A stretch of DNA of 64,000 nt from Dokdonella_A sp966248875. GTDB taxonomy: Bacteria; Pseudomonadota; Gammaproteobacteria; Xanthomonadales; Rhodanobacteraceae. Both the position numbers and the translations under genes were made by a program. The notes below the pieces were generated by a model. The model was not told the DNA's origin. It searched no databases and worked only from the letters and a program-made list of their open reading frames with translations. Below, one piece after another: positions 41,174-50,192 of this stretch; the stretch's first letter is position 1, and each line of letters opens with the position of its first letter. Location: contig CBINBI010000003.1 of NCBI GenBank assembly GCA_966248875.1, positions 1 to 64,000 of the forward strand, in the 5' to 3' direction.

Positions 41174-42666
41174 CGCAGGGTCCTCGACCTCGTCGGAGAC
41201 ACGGGAGCGGCCAGCGCGTCGGCCGCTTGCTTCAGGGAGCGGCGTCCGGCCGGGGCGCACATCATAAGGCCGGCGACGAGCCAGGCGAGCGCCGCATCGA
41301 TGACGAGGTGACCCTGCTTGGCCGTGTCCGCAAGCCCGTCGCCGAGCAGCGTGACCCCCAGCGTCGCGGTCATCGTCACAACGACGAGTGCCGTGGCCTC
41401 GAGCGACGCCGCGCCCGCGCGCAGGCGTGGCCGCACGAGGAGAAAGGCCAGCACCACCAGGGGCAGCGCCAGCAGCACGAGCTGTACCGCCGGATGCGCG
41501 TGCAGGACACGGCCCACCGTCGGCACCGAAGCCGGCAGTTTCGCGAAGCGCTGTCCCTCGACGTGCCCGATGTTGTCCGCGAGCCAGGGATCCAGCGCCC
41601 GCACGCCACGCACGGCGATCGCCACCGCGATTGGGGGATGACGCAGCAGCGCGCCGATCTCCCGGCCCCGGGTGAAGTTGACGAGTCCGGGACAGGCGCG
41701 CTGCGGCAGGTCGGGCAGCTGCCAGGCGGGCTTGCCGGCATACCGTGCGCAGGCGGGATCGATGCCGATCTCCTCGAGCAGCGCGCGTGGATCCTCGGCG
41801 AATGGCACGAGCGCGGTAAAGACGACGTCGGCGCGGTTGTACTGGCGGATCGTGTCCATCATCAGTCCTTCGCGGCCGATCTGGACGAACTGGAAATATG
41901 CGCCGAGAAACGCGCCCGACAGCAGTGCGGCCGCCCGCCAGCTCATGCGCCCGAGGCGGGCTCGATCCAGCATGAGCCACGCGAGACCCAATGCCAGCGG
42001 CAGCAGCATGTGCTGGATCTTGCTCGTCGCAAGCACGAACGCGGCGAGCGCGAGCAACACGAAGCGCCGGCGCGAGCGCGCTTCGCCTCGCCACAACAGA
42101 ACGAGCCCTGCCAGCGCGTACACCGCGAGCAGAGCGGTCCATTCCGCGTAGAACGTCGAGAGGTACAGCGTATTGCCGGGATCGGCGAAAACGAGCGGCA
42201 CGAGCGCCGCGTTTGCAAGCGCCGCGCGCGCGTTGCCCCGGACGAGCCAGGCCCGCGAGAACGCAATCGAAACGGCAAGCAACGCAAGCCAGCGCAGCGT
42301 GCCGACCCAGCGCGCGTCATGCACTCGGCCGCCGCCGAAAAGCTCCGCGCTTTTCCAGATCAGCGCCGTCGCGCCGCCGAAGGCGAGCTCAGACGACCAG
42401 TAGCACATCGCCTCGCCGGTCGGCATGAAGCGGAAATGCGAGTAAGGGGCTTCCGGGCTGTTGAGCTCCGGCGCGACATCGGGAGCGCGATCCGGATAGA
42501 AACGGAAGCAGGCCGTGTAGCGCGTCTGATCGTAGCTGTTGGCGTAGGCGTACAGGGGATCGTGCATCCAGATGAGGCAGGCGCGCAGCGTGCCGGCCAG
42601 CCAGAGAAACACGAGCACCGCGACGACCGCCCCGCGTGTAAGGCCGGACCCCTGGCGTGGAATCAT
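41170..42666 (-). CDS. Multi-spanning membrane protein, possible glycosyltransferase-like
   Basis: 498 aa from the ATG at 42666. About ten hydrophobic helices are visible (AVVAVLVFLWLAGTL, LRWLALLAVSIAFS, WTALLAVYALAGLVLLW, FVLLALAAFVLATS, LPLALGLAWLML, LVLLALPLVVLAFLLV and others). A long extracytoplasmic loop after helix 1 contains YAYANSYDQTRYTACFRFYPD. The layout resembles GT-C-fold or polymerase-type membrane proteins, but no catalytic motif is certain. It is translationally coupled to the following unknown gene. Confidence 0.75.
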   Translation of the reverse strand: MIPRQGSGLTRGAVVAVLVFLWLAGTLRACLIWMHDPLYAYANSYDQTRYTACFRFYPDRAPDVAPELNSPEAPYSHFRFMPTGEAMCYWSSELAFGGATALIWKSAELFGGGRVHDARWVGTLRWLALLAVSIAFSRAWLVRGNARAALANAALVPLVFADPGNTLYLSTFYAEWTALLAVYALAGLVLLWRGEARSRRRFVLLALAAFVLATSKIQHMLLPLALGLAWLMLDRARLGRMSWRAAALLSGAFLGAYFQFVQIGREGLMMDTIRQYNRADVVFTALVPFAEDPRALLEEIGIDPACARYAGKPAWQLPDLPQRACPGLVNFTRGREIGALLRHPPIAVAIAVRGVRALDPWLADNIGHVEGQRFAKLPASVPTVGRVLHAHPAVQLVLLALPLVVLAFLLVRPRLRAGAASLEATALVVVTMTATLGVTLLGDGLADTAKQGHLVIDAALAWLVAGLMMCAPAGRRSLKQAADALAAPVSPTRSRTLR

Positions 42667-42921
42667 GGCGTGCTGAACGGAAGGCAACGGCCGGGTGCCG
42701 GGCCAGGGACTTTTGCGCCGAGCACGCGGCGCTGCGACGCGGACGACGGCGCGGGCTCGAACATGAAAAACACCGGCACTTTCAGGGGAGAACACGAGTC
42801 TAGGCAGCGGCGGGCGCGCCCTCAATGGCAGCCGGAATGACGACCGGGTCACACCCGGACGGCAAAGCAGACACGGTTTCCAGCGCCAACCTCGTCCAGG
42901 CACCCCTGCCGGACCCCGGTG

Positions 42922-42927
42922 CTAGGA
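42922..42927 (+). promoter_or_regulatory. Candidate -10 element for the Ser/Thr kinase gene
   Basis: TAGGAT followed by GCGCCC lies 39 bases before the kinase ATG. It fits the spacing of other TA-N-N-AT elements upstream of genes here; no -35 box is evident. The 299-base divergent gap (42667-42965) holds nothing else recognisable. Confidence 0.3.
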
Positions 42928-42965
42928 TGCGCCCAGCGCGGCATTCGTCCGCCGGGAGGGCATCA

Positions 42966-44954
42966 ATGAGAACGCGTCTGGGCCACTACGACATCGTTGC
43001 CGAACTCGGTCGCGGCGGCATGGGTGTGGTCTACAAGGGCCACGAGTCGTCGCTGAACCGCTACGTCGCGATCAAGGTGCTGGCGGATTCGCTGGCGCAC
43101 GACGAAGCCGTCAAGGAACGCTTCCTGCGCGAAGCGCGCAGCATGGCGGCGCTCAACGACCCGCACATCATCCAGATCTACTTCATCGGCGACGATGAAG
43201 GCCAGACCTATTTCGTCATGGAGTTCGTCGAGGGCGAATCGCTCGGCTCGATGCTCAAGCGCGAGGGCAAGCTCTCGGTCGAGCAGGCGGCGAAGGTGAT
43301 CCAGCAGACCGCGATGGGCCTCGCGACCGCGCACGATCGCGGCGTGATCCACCGCGACATCAAGCCCGGCAACCTCATGATCACGAGCCGCGGCACGGTG
43401 AAGATCGCCGACTTCGGCATCGCGCTCTCGAATCACGATCTCACCAAGAAGCTGACCACGACCGGCGAGTTCGTCGGCACGCCAGGCTATCTCTCGCCGG
43501 AGGTGTGCCTCGGCAAGCCGGTCGACCAGCGCTCTGACATCTTCTCGCTTGGCATCGTCATGTTCGAGATGCTGACCGGCCGCATGCCGTTCACGGACGA
43601 ATCGCCGCTCGGCCTCATGCTCGAAGTGGTCAAAGCCGAGATTCCGGACGTGCGCGAGATCAACCACGATGTCGATCCCGAGATCGCGCGCATCCTGGAC
43701 AAGATGATCGCAAAGGATCCGGCCGAGCGTTACCAGAACTGCCACGAGCTCGTCGACGAGCTGAACGCGCATCCGCTGGTCGCGAAAGGCGGGCCGATCG
43801 CACTGAAGCCGAAGATCTCGGCCGCCGCGGCGACGATGATCGGCCAGAAGACGCCCGTCGCGGCGCAGACCTCGCTGCCGGCGACGCCGCGCACGCCTGC
43901 CGCCATGGCGCAGAATGGCGCGCCGACGCGCATCACACCCTCGGGCCTGCCCGCGCCTCCGCCACAGGCTGGCGTGCATCGATCCGTGCTCGACCGCCAG
44001 AGCAACACGCCGCGCAGCTCGGCGCTGCCGTGGGCGATCGCAGCGATTCTCGTGCTCGCCGTCGCCGGCAGCGCGTTCGCGTACCGCGATCGCATTCCGG
44101 GTCTCGCCGGCCTGTTCGGTTCGCAGCCGGCCGCGAACGCTTCCACCGCGACGACCACGCCGGTGTCGACCGATGCAGCGGCGACATCGCAAGCGAGCAC
44201 CGCCGTCACGCAGGCGACCGCCTTCACGCAAGCGGATGTGCCGCCGTCGCAGACGTCGGCTCCGTCCACGACACCGGAAGCCGCCCCGCCGACGGTGCCG
44301 ACGGCAGCGAACGCGCTAGCGTCGACCACGCCGGGGGCGGATGGCGCTCCGCCGCCATCGCCGGACGGCGCGGAGCAGGATGCTTCCGATGCGCCGGCCG
44401 CGCGCGCGTCGCAGGCTGGCGTAGAGGCACTGCGCGATCTGCCGGCGGCGCAGGCCGCCGAGAACGCGCCGGTGCCGCGGATCGCGAAGGTGAGCGTGCC
44501 CGAGAAGCCGGCGGCGCCGCCGAAGCCGCGCGTGCCCACGATCGCCGTGATTTCCGCCGGCGACGACGTGATTTCGTCGCCCGCCGAAGACGCGCTGGTC
44601 AGCCTGCTGCAGAGCCGCGGCTTTCGCGTCATCGAAGGCGGGCACTCCGGCGGCGATCGTCCGAACCTCGGCGCGATGCGCGGCAAGGCCGATGCCGTCG
44701 TCTTCGTGAACGCGCGTCCGGTCGGCACGCAGGAGATGACCTACTACGGCCAGAGCTCGACGCTCTACACCGTGCAGCTCGGCGTGAAAGCGTATCGGGT
44801 CTCGGACGGCAGCGTGATGTGGACGAGCAGCCCCGAGCAGGTGAATTTCACCAGTCTCAACGCTGCCGAGAAGGCGCGCGAGGCAATCGAGCCGATGCTC
44901 GACACCGTGGACGGGCGGCTCGCCGAGTTCCGCACGCGCGGCGGCCGCGGCTGA
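42966..44954 (+). CDS. Transmembrane Hanks-type Ser/Thr protein kinase with periplasmic domain
   Basis: 662 aa. The cytoplasmic kinase domain (residues 7-270) has the GRGGMG glycine loop, K37 in AIKVL, HRDIKPGN (D131, N136), DFG at 149-151 and GTPGYLSPE, so it looks active. A proline-rich linker leads to one membrane helix at 353-373. A long Ala/Thr/Pro-rich extracytoplasmic stretch then connects to a compact alpha/beta domain at about 524-655 (TIAVISAGDDV start, KADAVVFVNARPV, GSVMWTS). That domain resembles LpoB/CsgG-type periplasmic folds by pattern only. GGGAGG lies upstream of the ATG. It probably senses an envelope signal. Confidence 0.9.
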   Translation: MRTRLGHYDIVAELGRGGMGVVYKGHESSLNRYVAIKVLADSLAHDEAVKERFLREARSMAALNDPHIIQIYFIGDDEGQTYFVMEFVEGESLGSMLKREGKLSVEQAAKVIQQTAMGLATAHDRGVIHRDIKPGNLMITSRGTVKIADFGIALSNHDLTKKLTTTGEFVGTPGYLSPEVCLGKPVDQRSDIFSLGIVMFEMLTGRMPFTDESPLGLMLEVVKAEIPDVREINHDVDPEIARILDKMIAKDPAERYQNCHELVDELNAHPLVAKGGPIALKPKISAAAATMIGQKTPVAAQTSLPATPRTPAAMAQNGAPTRITPSGLPAPPPQAGVHRSVLDRQSNTPRSSALPWAIAAILVLAVAGSAFAYRDRIPGLAGLFGSQPAANASTATTTPVSTDAAATSQASTAVTQATAFTQADVPPSQTSAPSTTPEAAPPTVPTAANALASTTPGADGAPPPSPDGAEQDASDAPAARASQAGVEALRDLPAAQAAENAPVPRIAKVSVPEKPAAPPKPRVPTIAVISAGDDVISSPAEDALVSLLQSRGFRVIEGGHSGGDRPNLGAMRGKADAVVFVNARPVGTQEMTYYGQSSTLYTVQLGVKAYRVSDGSVMWTSSPEQVNFTSLNAAEKAREAIEPMLDTVDGRLAEFRTRGGRG

Positions 44955-44977
44955 TCAGACACCGGCGGAACACCCGG

Positions 44978-45007
44978 GGCCCTCTCTCGCTACGGAGAGA
45001 GGGCCTT
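44978..45007. terminator. Possible bidirectional hairpin between kinase and uvrD
   Basis: GGCCCTCTCTC and GAGAGAGGGCC pair as an 11-bp stem around a six-base loop in the 128-base convergent gap. Only TT follows on the plus strand and no clear T-run on the minus strand, so the role is uncertain. Confidence 0.45.
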
Positions 45008-45082
45008 CATCGAGTCTGGTTTTCACGCGGTCCTGCACGCGTCCGGACACCGCATCCCCGACTGTCGCCAATCCGCAGCGCT

Positions 45083-47389
45083 TCAAAGCAGGTCGAGGTT
45101 CGCGTAGGCGAGCACCAGCCATTTCTGTCCGGCGCGCTCGAAATTGATCTGCACGCGCGTGTGCGCGCCCGAGCCCTCGTAGTCGACGACGACGCCCTCG
45201 CCGAAGGTCGCGTGCCGCACGCGCTGCCCCAGCTTCAGCGGCGGCGCCGATTCGGCCGGGCGTGCGGCCACGCGCTCGACTGCGTAGGCGGGTCGGCTCA
45301 CCTGGACGCGCGGCCGCACTTCGTAGAGAAGCTGCGCGGGAATTTCGCGCAGGAACCTTGACGGCCGGCTGTACATCTCCACGCCGTGCAGGCGCCGGGA
45401 TTCGGCGTACGTGAGCACGAGACGCGAGCGTGCACGCGTGATGCCGACATAGGCGAGCCGGCGTTCCTCTTCGAGCCGGCCCGGCTCCTCGGTCGATTTC
45501 TGGCTCGGAAAAAGGCCATCCTCCATGCCGACGAGGAACACCAGCGGAAACTCGAGACCCTTCGCCGAGTGCAGCGTCATGAGCTGCACGCAGTCCTCCC
45601 ACGACTCGCCCTGGCCTTCGCCTGCCTCGAGCGCCGCGTGGGCGAGAAACGCCGCGAGCTCGGAGAGGCCCGCTTCGAGATCCTCGGGCGTGCGCGTGAA
45701 ACGGCTCGCGACGTTGACCAGCTCGTCGAGGTTCTCCACGCGCGACTCCGCGCTGCCGCGGCTGTCCTTTTCGTAATAGTCGCGCAGTCCCGAGCGGGCG
45801 ATCGCATGCTCGATCTGCTCGGCAAGCGGGAGCGGCTCGTCGGGATCGGCCTTGTCGTCGGCACCGCCCGCGGCGGCATCCGCGCGAAAATCTGAAGCTG
45901 GCGCCTCCTGCTCGCCGGCGAGCAAGGGCAAGGGCGCTGCGTCCCCGCTTTCGCGGAGGCGCCGTGACGGGGCGAGGCAATCGCGCGCCAGGTCGTCGAT
46001 CAGTTGCAGGAACGCACGCAGCGCATTTTTCGCACGGCCCGCAAGCGCATCGCTCGCGAGCTCTGCGAGTGCGGCTTCCCACAGCGACGATTCGTCGCGG
46101 CGCGCGCGCTGGCGCAGGAGATCGAGCGTGCGCTCGCCGATGCCGCGCGGCGGCGTGTTGACCGCGCGCTCGAACGCGGCGTCGTCGTGGCGGTTCGCGA
46201 CCAGCCTCAGATACGCGAGCGCATCCCTGATCTCGGCGCGGTCGAAGAAACGCAACCCGCCGTAGACGCGGTACGCGATGTCGTGCTGGATCAGCTGCTC
46301 CTCGAAATTGCGCGATTGCGCGTTCGAGCGGTACAGGATCGCGACGTCGCTCGGCTTCGCGCCGCCGGCGATGAACTCGCGCACCTGCTCGATGACGTAG
46401 CGCGCCTCGTCCTGCTCGTTGTATGCCGCATAGAGCTCGATGGGCGGGCCGGCGGCGCCGGACGTCCAGAGCTCCTTGCCGAGCCGGTCCGGATTGTGCG
46501 AGATGACGGCGTTCGCAGCAGCGAGAATGTTGCCCGTCGAGCGGTAATTCTGCTCGAGGCGGATCGTCTTCGCGCTGGGAAAATCGCGCAGGAAATCGTG
46601 CACGTTCTCGACGCGCGCGCCGCGCCAGCCGTAGATCGCCTGATCGTCGTCGCCGACCACGAACACCTGCCCCGTCGACCCGGCGAGTACGCGCACCCAG
46701 GCGTACTGCAACGTGTTCGTGTCCTGGAACTCGTCGATCAGGAGATGGCGGAAGCGCTCGCGGTAGTGCGCGAGCAGCGCATCGTCGTGCAGCCAGAGCT
46801 CGTGCGCGCGCAGGAGCAGCTCGGCGAAATCGACGAGCCCTGCGCGCTGGCAGGCCGCCTCGTAGGCGCGATAGATGTCGATGAGCGTCGCGTTGATCGG
46901 GTTGAAGCCGGCATCGAGCGCGCCCGGCCGCTTGCCCTCGTCCTTGGCGCTGTTGATGAACCAGGTGGCCTGACGCGGCGGAAAGCGCGCTTCGTCGAGG
47001 CCGAGGCCCTGGATCGTGCGCTTGACCAACCGCTGCTGATCGTCGGCGTCCAGAATCTGAAACGTCTCCGGCAGCCGCGCTTCGCGCCAGTGGCGGCGCA
47101 GGAGCCGGTGCGCGATGCCGTGGAAGGTGCCGACGGTCAGCCCGCGCACGTCGCCGACCAGTGCCTCGGTGCGCGCGCGCATCTCGCCGGCCGCCTTGTT
47201 CGTGAACGTGACCGCGAGCACCGACCATGGCGAGACGCGATCGACTTCGAGCAGCCAGCCGATGCGGTGCGTCAGCACGCGCGTCTTGCCCGAGCCCGCG
47301 CCGGCGAGCACGAGATAGTGGCCGGGCGCCGCGGTCACGGCTTCGCGCTGCGCGGGATTCAATCCGTCGAGGAGATGCGAGACATCCAT
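45083..47389 (-). CDS. uvrD: DNA helicase II
   Basis: 768 aa superfamily 1A helicase acting in nucleotide excision and mismatch repair. Motifs: Q-motif LNPAQREAV, Walker A AGAGSGKT (29-36), FTNKAAGEM, GTFHGIAHRLL, DEFQDT, GDDDQAIYGWRGA, LEQNYRST, LMTLHSAKGLEFP and VGITRAR. The C-terminal Tudor-like end (GQRVRHATFGEGVV...) is typical of UvrD/PcrA. It is about 48 residues longer than E. coli UvrD, mainly because of a low-complexity insert around residues 478-530. It diverges from the alginate-lyase-like gene. Confidence 0.95.
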   Translation of the reverse strand: MDVSHLLDGLNPAQREAVTAAPGHYLVLAGAGSGKTRVLTHRIGWLLEVDRVSPWSVLAVTFTNKAAGEMRARTEALVGDVRGLTVGTFHGIAHRLLRRHWREARLPETFQILDADDQQRLVKRTIQGLGLDEARFPPRQATWFINSAKDEGKRPGALDAGFNPINATLIDIYRAYEAACQRAGLVDFAELLLRAHELWLHDDALLAHYRERFRHLLIDEFQDTNTLQYAWVRVLAGSTGQVFVVGDDDQAIYGWRGARVENVHDFLRDFPSAKTIRLEQNYRSTGNILAAANAVISHNPDRLGKELWTSGAAGPPIELYAAYNEQDEARYVIEQVREFIAGGAKPSDVAILYRSNAQSRNFEEQLIQHDIAYRVYGGLRFFDRAEIRDALAYLRLVANRHDDAAFERAVNTPPRGIGERTLDLLRQRARRDESSLWEAALAELASDALAGRAKNALRAFLQLIDDLARDCLAPSRRLRESGDAAPLPLLAGEQEAPASDFRADAAAGGADDKADPDEPLPLAEQIEHAIARSGLRDYYEKDSRGSAESRVENLDELVNVASRFTRTPEDLEAGLSELAAFLAHAALEAGEGQGESWEDCVQLMTLHSAKGLEFPLVFLVGMEDGLFPSQKSTEEPGRLEEERRLAYVGITRARSRLVLTYAESRRLHGVEMYSRPSRFLREIPAQLLYEVRPRVQVSRPAYAVERVAARPAESAPPLKLGQRVRHATFGEGVVVDYEGSGAHTRVQINFERAGQKWLVLAYANLDLL
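45910..45923. repeat. Palindrome inside the uvrD insert
   Basis: GCTCGCCGGCGAGC is a perfect 14-base palindrome within the extra segment of uvrD. It encodes LLAGEQ in the protein, next to a second short hairpin CCGCTTTCGCGG at 45944-45955, and resembles the intergenic palindromic elements in composition. Confidence 0.6.
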
Positions 47390-47544
47390 CGCGCGAGTCT
47401 AGCGGCGTCGTTCAGCTTGCGCGCGCCGCATGCAGCGCGTCCGCGCCACGGATAGTGCTTGCAAACGCACAGTTCGCTTGGGCGGGGCGCGATATCGTCC
47501 AGCGCGCATTCGTTCTGTTCGCAAGAAATCCAGGTTCCCCGGTA

Positions 47545-48369
47545 GTGAAAAACGTCGTCATCGGGCTCGTCGCGTGCGCGGCGTGGCTCGGCAGTCTCGC
47601 GGCGCACGCTTCGTGCGCGAACACCGCGCCCTCCTCGATCCTCAATCTGTCCCACTGGAAACTCACGCTGCCGGTCGACGAGCACCACGGCACCAGCGGT
47701 GAGGCCGCCGAAATCTCCACCCGGGATCTGCTGAACGGCTACCGTTCCGGCTACTTCTGCGCGAATCCGGCAGGCGGCGTCAAGTTCTGGGCGCCGGTCG
47801 ACGGCGCGACGACGGACGGCAGCGAGTATCCGCGATCCGAGCTGCGCTACATGATCGACCCGGACGACCATCGCGTGAACTGGGCTCCGGACGAAACCAG
47901 CGCCCGCCTGTCGGCGCGCCTCGTCGTCGAGCGCGTGCCCTCATCCACGCGCAAGGTCGTCGTCGGCCAGATCCACGGCTTCGAGACCAAGGTCTACGTC
48001 ATGCTGCGGTATCAGTACCATCCCGAGTCGGATTCGGGATCCGTGGCCGCGATGGTCAACGAAGATCCTTCGTCCCCGCACGGTACGAACTACGGCGAGG
48101 TCTTCGGCCTGCCGAACGGCCAGCCGTTCACGTACTCGATCGCGGTTGCAAACCGCGAGATCACCGTCAAGGTCAACGGGCATCCGCTCACCGCCTTTCA
48201 CGTGCAGCACGGGTGGCTGCACGTGCCGATGTACTTCAAGGCAGGCAGCTACACGCTCGCATCGGGCAGCAGCAGTACCGACGGCGGCCGCGTGACGATC
48301 TACTCGCTCGGCGGCTCGGTACACGCGGACGGCGATCCGGACGCCATCTTCGCGAGCGGGCTCGACTGA
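47545..48369 (+). CDS. Secreted PL7-family (alginate lyase-like) protein with C-terminal tag
   Basis: 274 aa from a GTG at 47545; no in-frame ATG gives a sensible N-terminus. The signal peptide is MKNVVIGLVACAAWLGSLAAHA. Polysaccharide lyase family 7 signatures are all present: LNLSHWKLTLPV at the N-terminus, YPRSELRYM (R-S-E-L-R), VVGQIHG (Q-I-H) and MYFKAGSYT (Y-F-K-A-G-x-Y), with catalytic Q/H/Y. PL7 enzymes depolymerise alginate or glucuronan by beta-elimination. The last residues, DAIFASGLD, match the tag of the propeller proteins at 2045-9024. Confidence 0.9.
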   Translation: MKNVVIGLVACAAWLGSLAAHASCANTAPSSILNLSHWKLTLPVDEHHGTSGEAAEISTRDLLNGYRSGYFCANPAGGVKFWAPVDGATTDGSEYPRSELRYMIDPDDHRVNWAPDETSARLSARLVVERVPSSTRKVVVGQIHGFETKVYVMLRYQYHPESDSGSVAAMVNEDPSSPHGTNYGEVFGLPNGQPFTYSIAVANREITVKVNGHPLTAFHVQHGWLHVPMYFKAGSYTLASGSSSTDGGRVTIYSLGGSVHADGDPDAIFASGLD

Positions 48370-48449
48370 ACGGCCGCTTCGCGCGCGGCGCGCGCTAGCG
48401 GCCCGTGCGCGCGGGAATCCTGCATGCATTTGCAGCATCATGCGGTGCA

Positions 48450-49883
48450 ATGCCGACCCGCCTGCCCAGCGTATTCCTATTTGCAGCGATGCTGCACGCC
48501 GCGGCGAGCGCCGCTGCGACGGCCGAGGCGGCGGCACAGTACACACTGCGCTACGACGCCAAGGCCGAGTCGATGGCGGTGCGCCTCTGCGTGCCGCACG
48601 CGTCGGACGTGCTCCGCTTCACGGCCGACAGCGGTCGCTACATCGACCGGCTGACACGCCCTTCCGGCGCGCCGGCTCCGCAGCGGGAGCGTGACGGCTG
48701 GAGCGCAGCGAACTGGCGCGCCGGCGAATGCGTCGACTACCGCGCCGCGCTCGGGCGCGCCGCAGACACAGGACCGCGCCACGGCGGCACGAGGCGCGGC
48801 ACTGCGCTCGTGGTCGATCCGGGGCTCTGGCTGTTACGCGTCGACGGTGAGCACGCGCCGGCCGAGATCCGCGTCTCTCTTCCGCAAGGCTACGCGATTT
48901 CCGCGCCCTGGCATCCGCTGCCGTCCATCGACGGCACGCAGCGATTCAGCATGCCGCAGACGCCACGTAGCTGGCTCGCACGCGTCGCCATCGGGCGTTT
49001 CGAGGAAAAACGGATCGCCGTCTCCGGCGGTACGCTTCGCGTATCGCTGCTCGATGTCGCTGACACGGCACAGCGGCGCAAGCTCGAAAGCTGGATCGGG
49101 CATGTCAGCCGCGCTGCGCGCTCGGCCTATGGCCGCTTGCCGCTGGACGACGTGCAGGTGTTGATCGTCCCTGTCGAACCCGCGCGCGAGCCGGTCGTGT
49201 TCGGACAATCGACGCGCGGTCAAGGCCACGGCCTTACGCTGTTCGTGGACGTGACGCAGCCGGCGGACGCATTCGATCGCGACTGGGTCGCGGTGCACGA
49301 GCTCGCGCATCTCTTCCATCCCTATCTCGGCGATCGCGGCAGCTGGCTCGCCGAGGGGCTCGCGACGTATTACCAGAACGTGCTGCGCGCGCGAGCCGGG
49401 CTGCTGACACCTACGGCGGCCTGGGAGCAGCTGGATGCGGGCTTCGCCCGCGGTCGCCGCGAAACGTCCGGCGCCGCGATGCCGCTGGAGCAGGCAGCGG
49501 CCGCGATGGGCGAGCGGCACGATTTCATGCGCGTCTACTGGTCCGGCACGGCGTTCTGGCTAGAAGCCGATACGAGGCTGCGGCGCGCGAGCGGCAACCG
49601 GCTGAGCGTGGACGAGGCATTGCATCGCTTCGACACCTGCTGTCTGTCCGACGATCGCGGCTGGTCGCCCGAGGCGTTCGTCGGGAAACTCGACGCCTTG
49701 CTCGGCACCCGCGTGTTCGGTGATGCCTTCGCCGAGTATCGCGCGCGCCGCGATTTTCCGGATCTCGCTGCCGTCCAGGCCGAGCTCGGCATCGTGCGGG
49801 AAGGCGATGCTCTCCGTTTCGACGATCACGCCGGCGCATCCGCCGTGCGCCGGGCGATCATGGCGACGGCGGATGCGGACTAG
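48450..49883 (+). CDS. Secreted HELAH zinc metallopeptidase (M61-like)
   Basis: 477 aa from the ATG at 48450, with a signal peptide (MPTRLPSVFLFAAMLHAAASAAA). The gluzincin active site is WVAVHELAHLFHPYLGDRGSWLAEGLATYYQ: HELAH plus a downstream glutamate, as in M61/M1-like peptidases. The 240 N-terminal residues are beta-rich, as in glycyl aminopeptidases, but the usual M61 PDZ domain is absent. The substrate is unknown. It follows the PL7 gene in the same direction. Confidence 0.83.
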   Translation: MPTRLPSVFLFAAMLHAAASAAATAEAAAQYTLRYDAKAESMAVRLCVPHASDVLRFTADSGRYIDRLTRPSGAPAPQRERDGWSAANWRAGECVDYRAALGRAADTGPRHGGTRRGTALVVDPGLWLLRVDGEHAPAEIRVSLPQGYAISAPWHPLPSIDGTQRFSMPQTPRSWLARVAIGRFEEKRIAVSGGTLRVSLLDVADTAQRRKLESWIGHVSRAARSAYGRLPLDDVQVLIVPVEPAREPVVFGQSTRGQGHGLTLFVDVTQPADAFDRDWVAVHELAHLFHPYLGDRGSWLAEGLATYYQNVLRARAGLLTPTAAWEQLDAGFARGRRETSGAAMPLEQAAAAMGERHDFMRVYWSGTAFWLEADTRLRRASGNRLSVDEALHRFDTCCLSDDRGWSPEAFVGKLDALLGTRVFGDAFAEYRARRDFPDLAAVQAELGIVREGDALRFDDHAGASAVRRAIMATADAD

Positions 49884-49918
49884 CGCAATCGCGGCACGTG
49901 CCGGTGCCAGGCGCCGAC

Positions 49919-50134
49919 CTACTTGCGCGCGACGCCCGCGACGACGAGTCCCGCACCGACCAGCACCGCGATGCCGCCGAGCCACTGCGGCATCGTCTTT
50001 TCCTCCTGCACGGTGGCGGACACGTCGCCGATCTTCAGCACTTCCTTGTCGTGGCTGAAGTTGAGCTTGCCGAGAAAGCCGGCGACGCCGAGCGCCGCGA
50101 TGATGACGCCTGCCACGATCAGCGCGATGCGCAT
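49919..50134 (-). CDS. Small two-helix membrane protein (DUF3185-like)
   Basis: 71 aa. Two membrane helices (MRIALIVAGVIIAALGVAGFL and LGGIAVLVGAGLVVAGV) flank a short polar loop, FSHDKEVLKIGDVSATVQEEKTMPQW, with the usual pattern of DUF3185. A strong AGGAGGGC precedes the ATG. The function is unknown. It lies between the peptidase gene and a UPF0114 gene. Confidence 0.82.
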   Translation of the reverse strand: MRIALIVAGVIIAALGVAGFLGKLNFSHDKEVLKIGDVSATVQEEKTMPQWLGGIAVLVGAGLVVAGVARK

Positions 50135-50192
50135 GATGCCCTCCTGTCGTTCGCTGCGGTGCCGCCAGTTTGCGGAGCGAACCTGAACGGAG

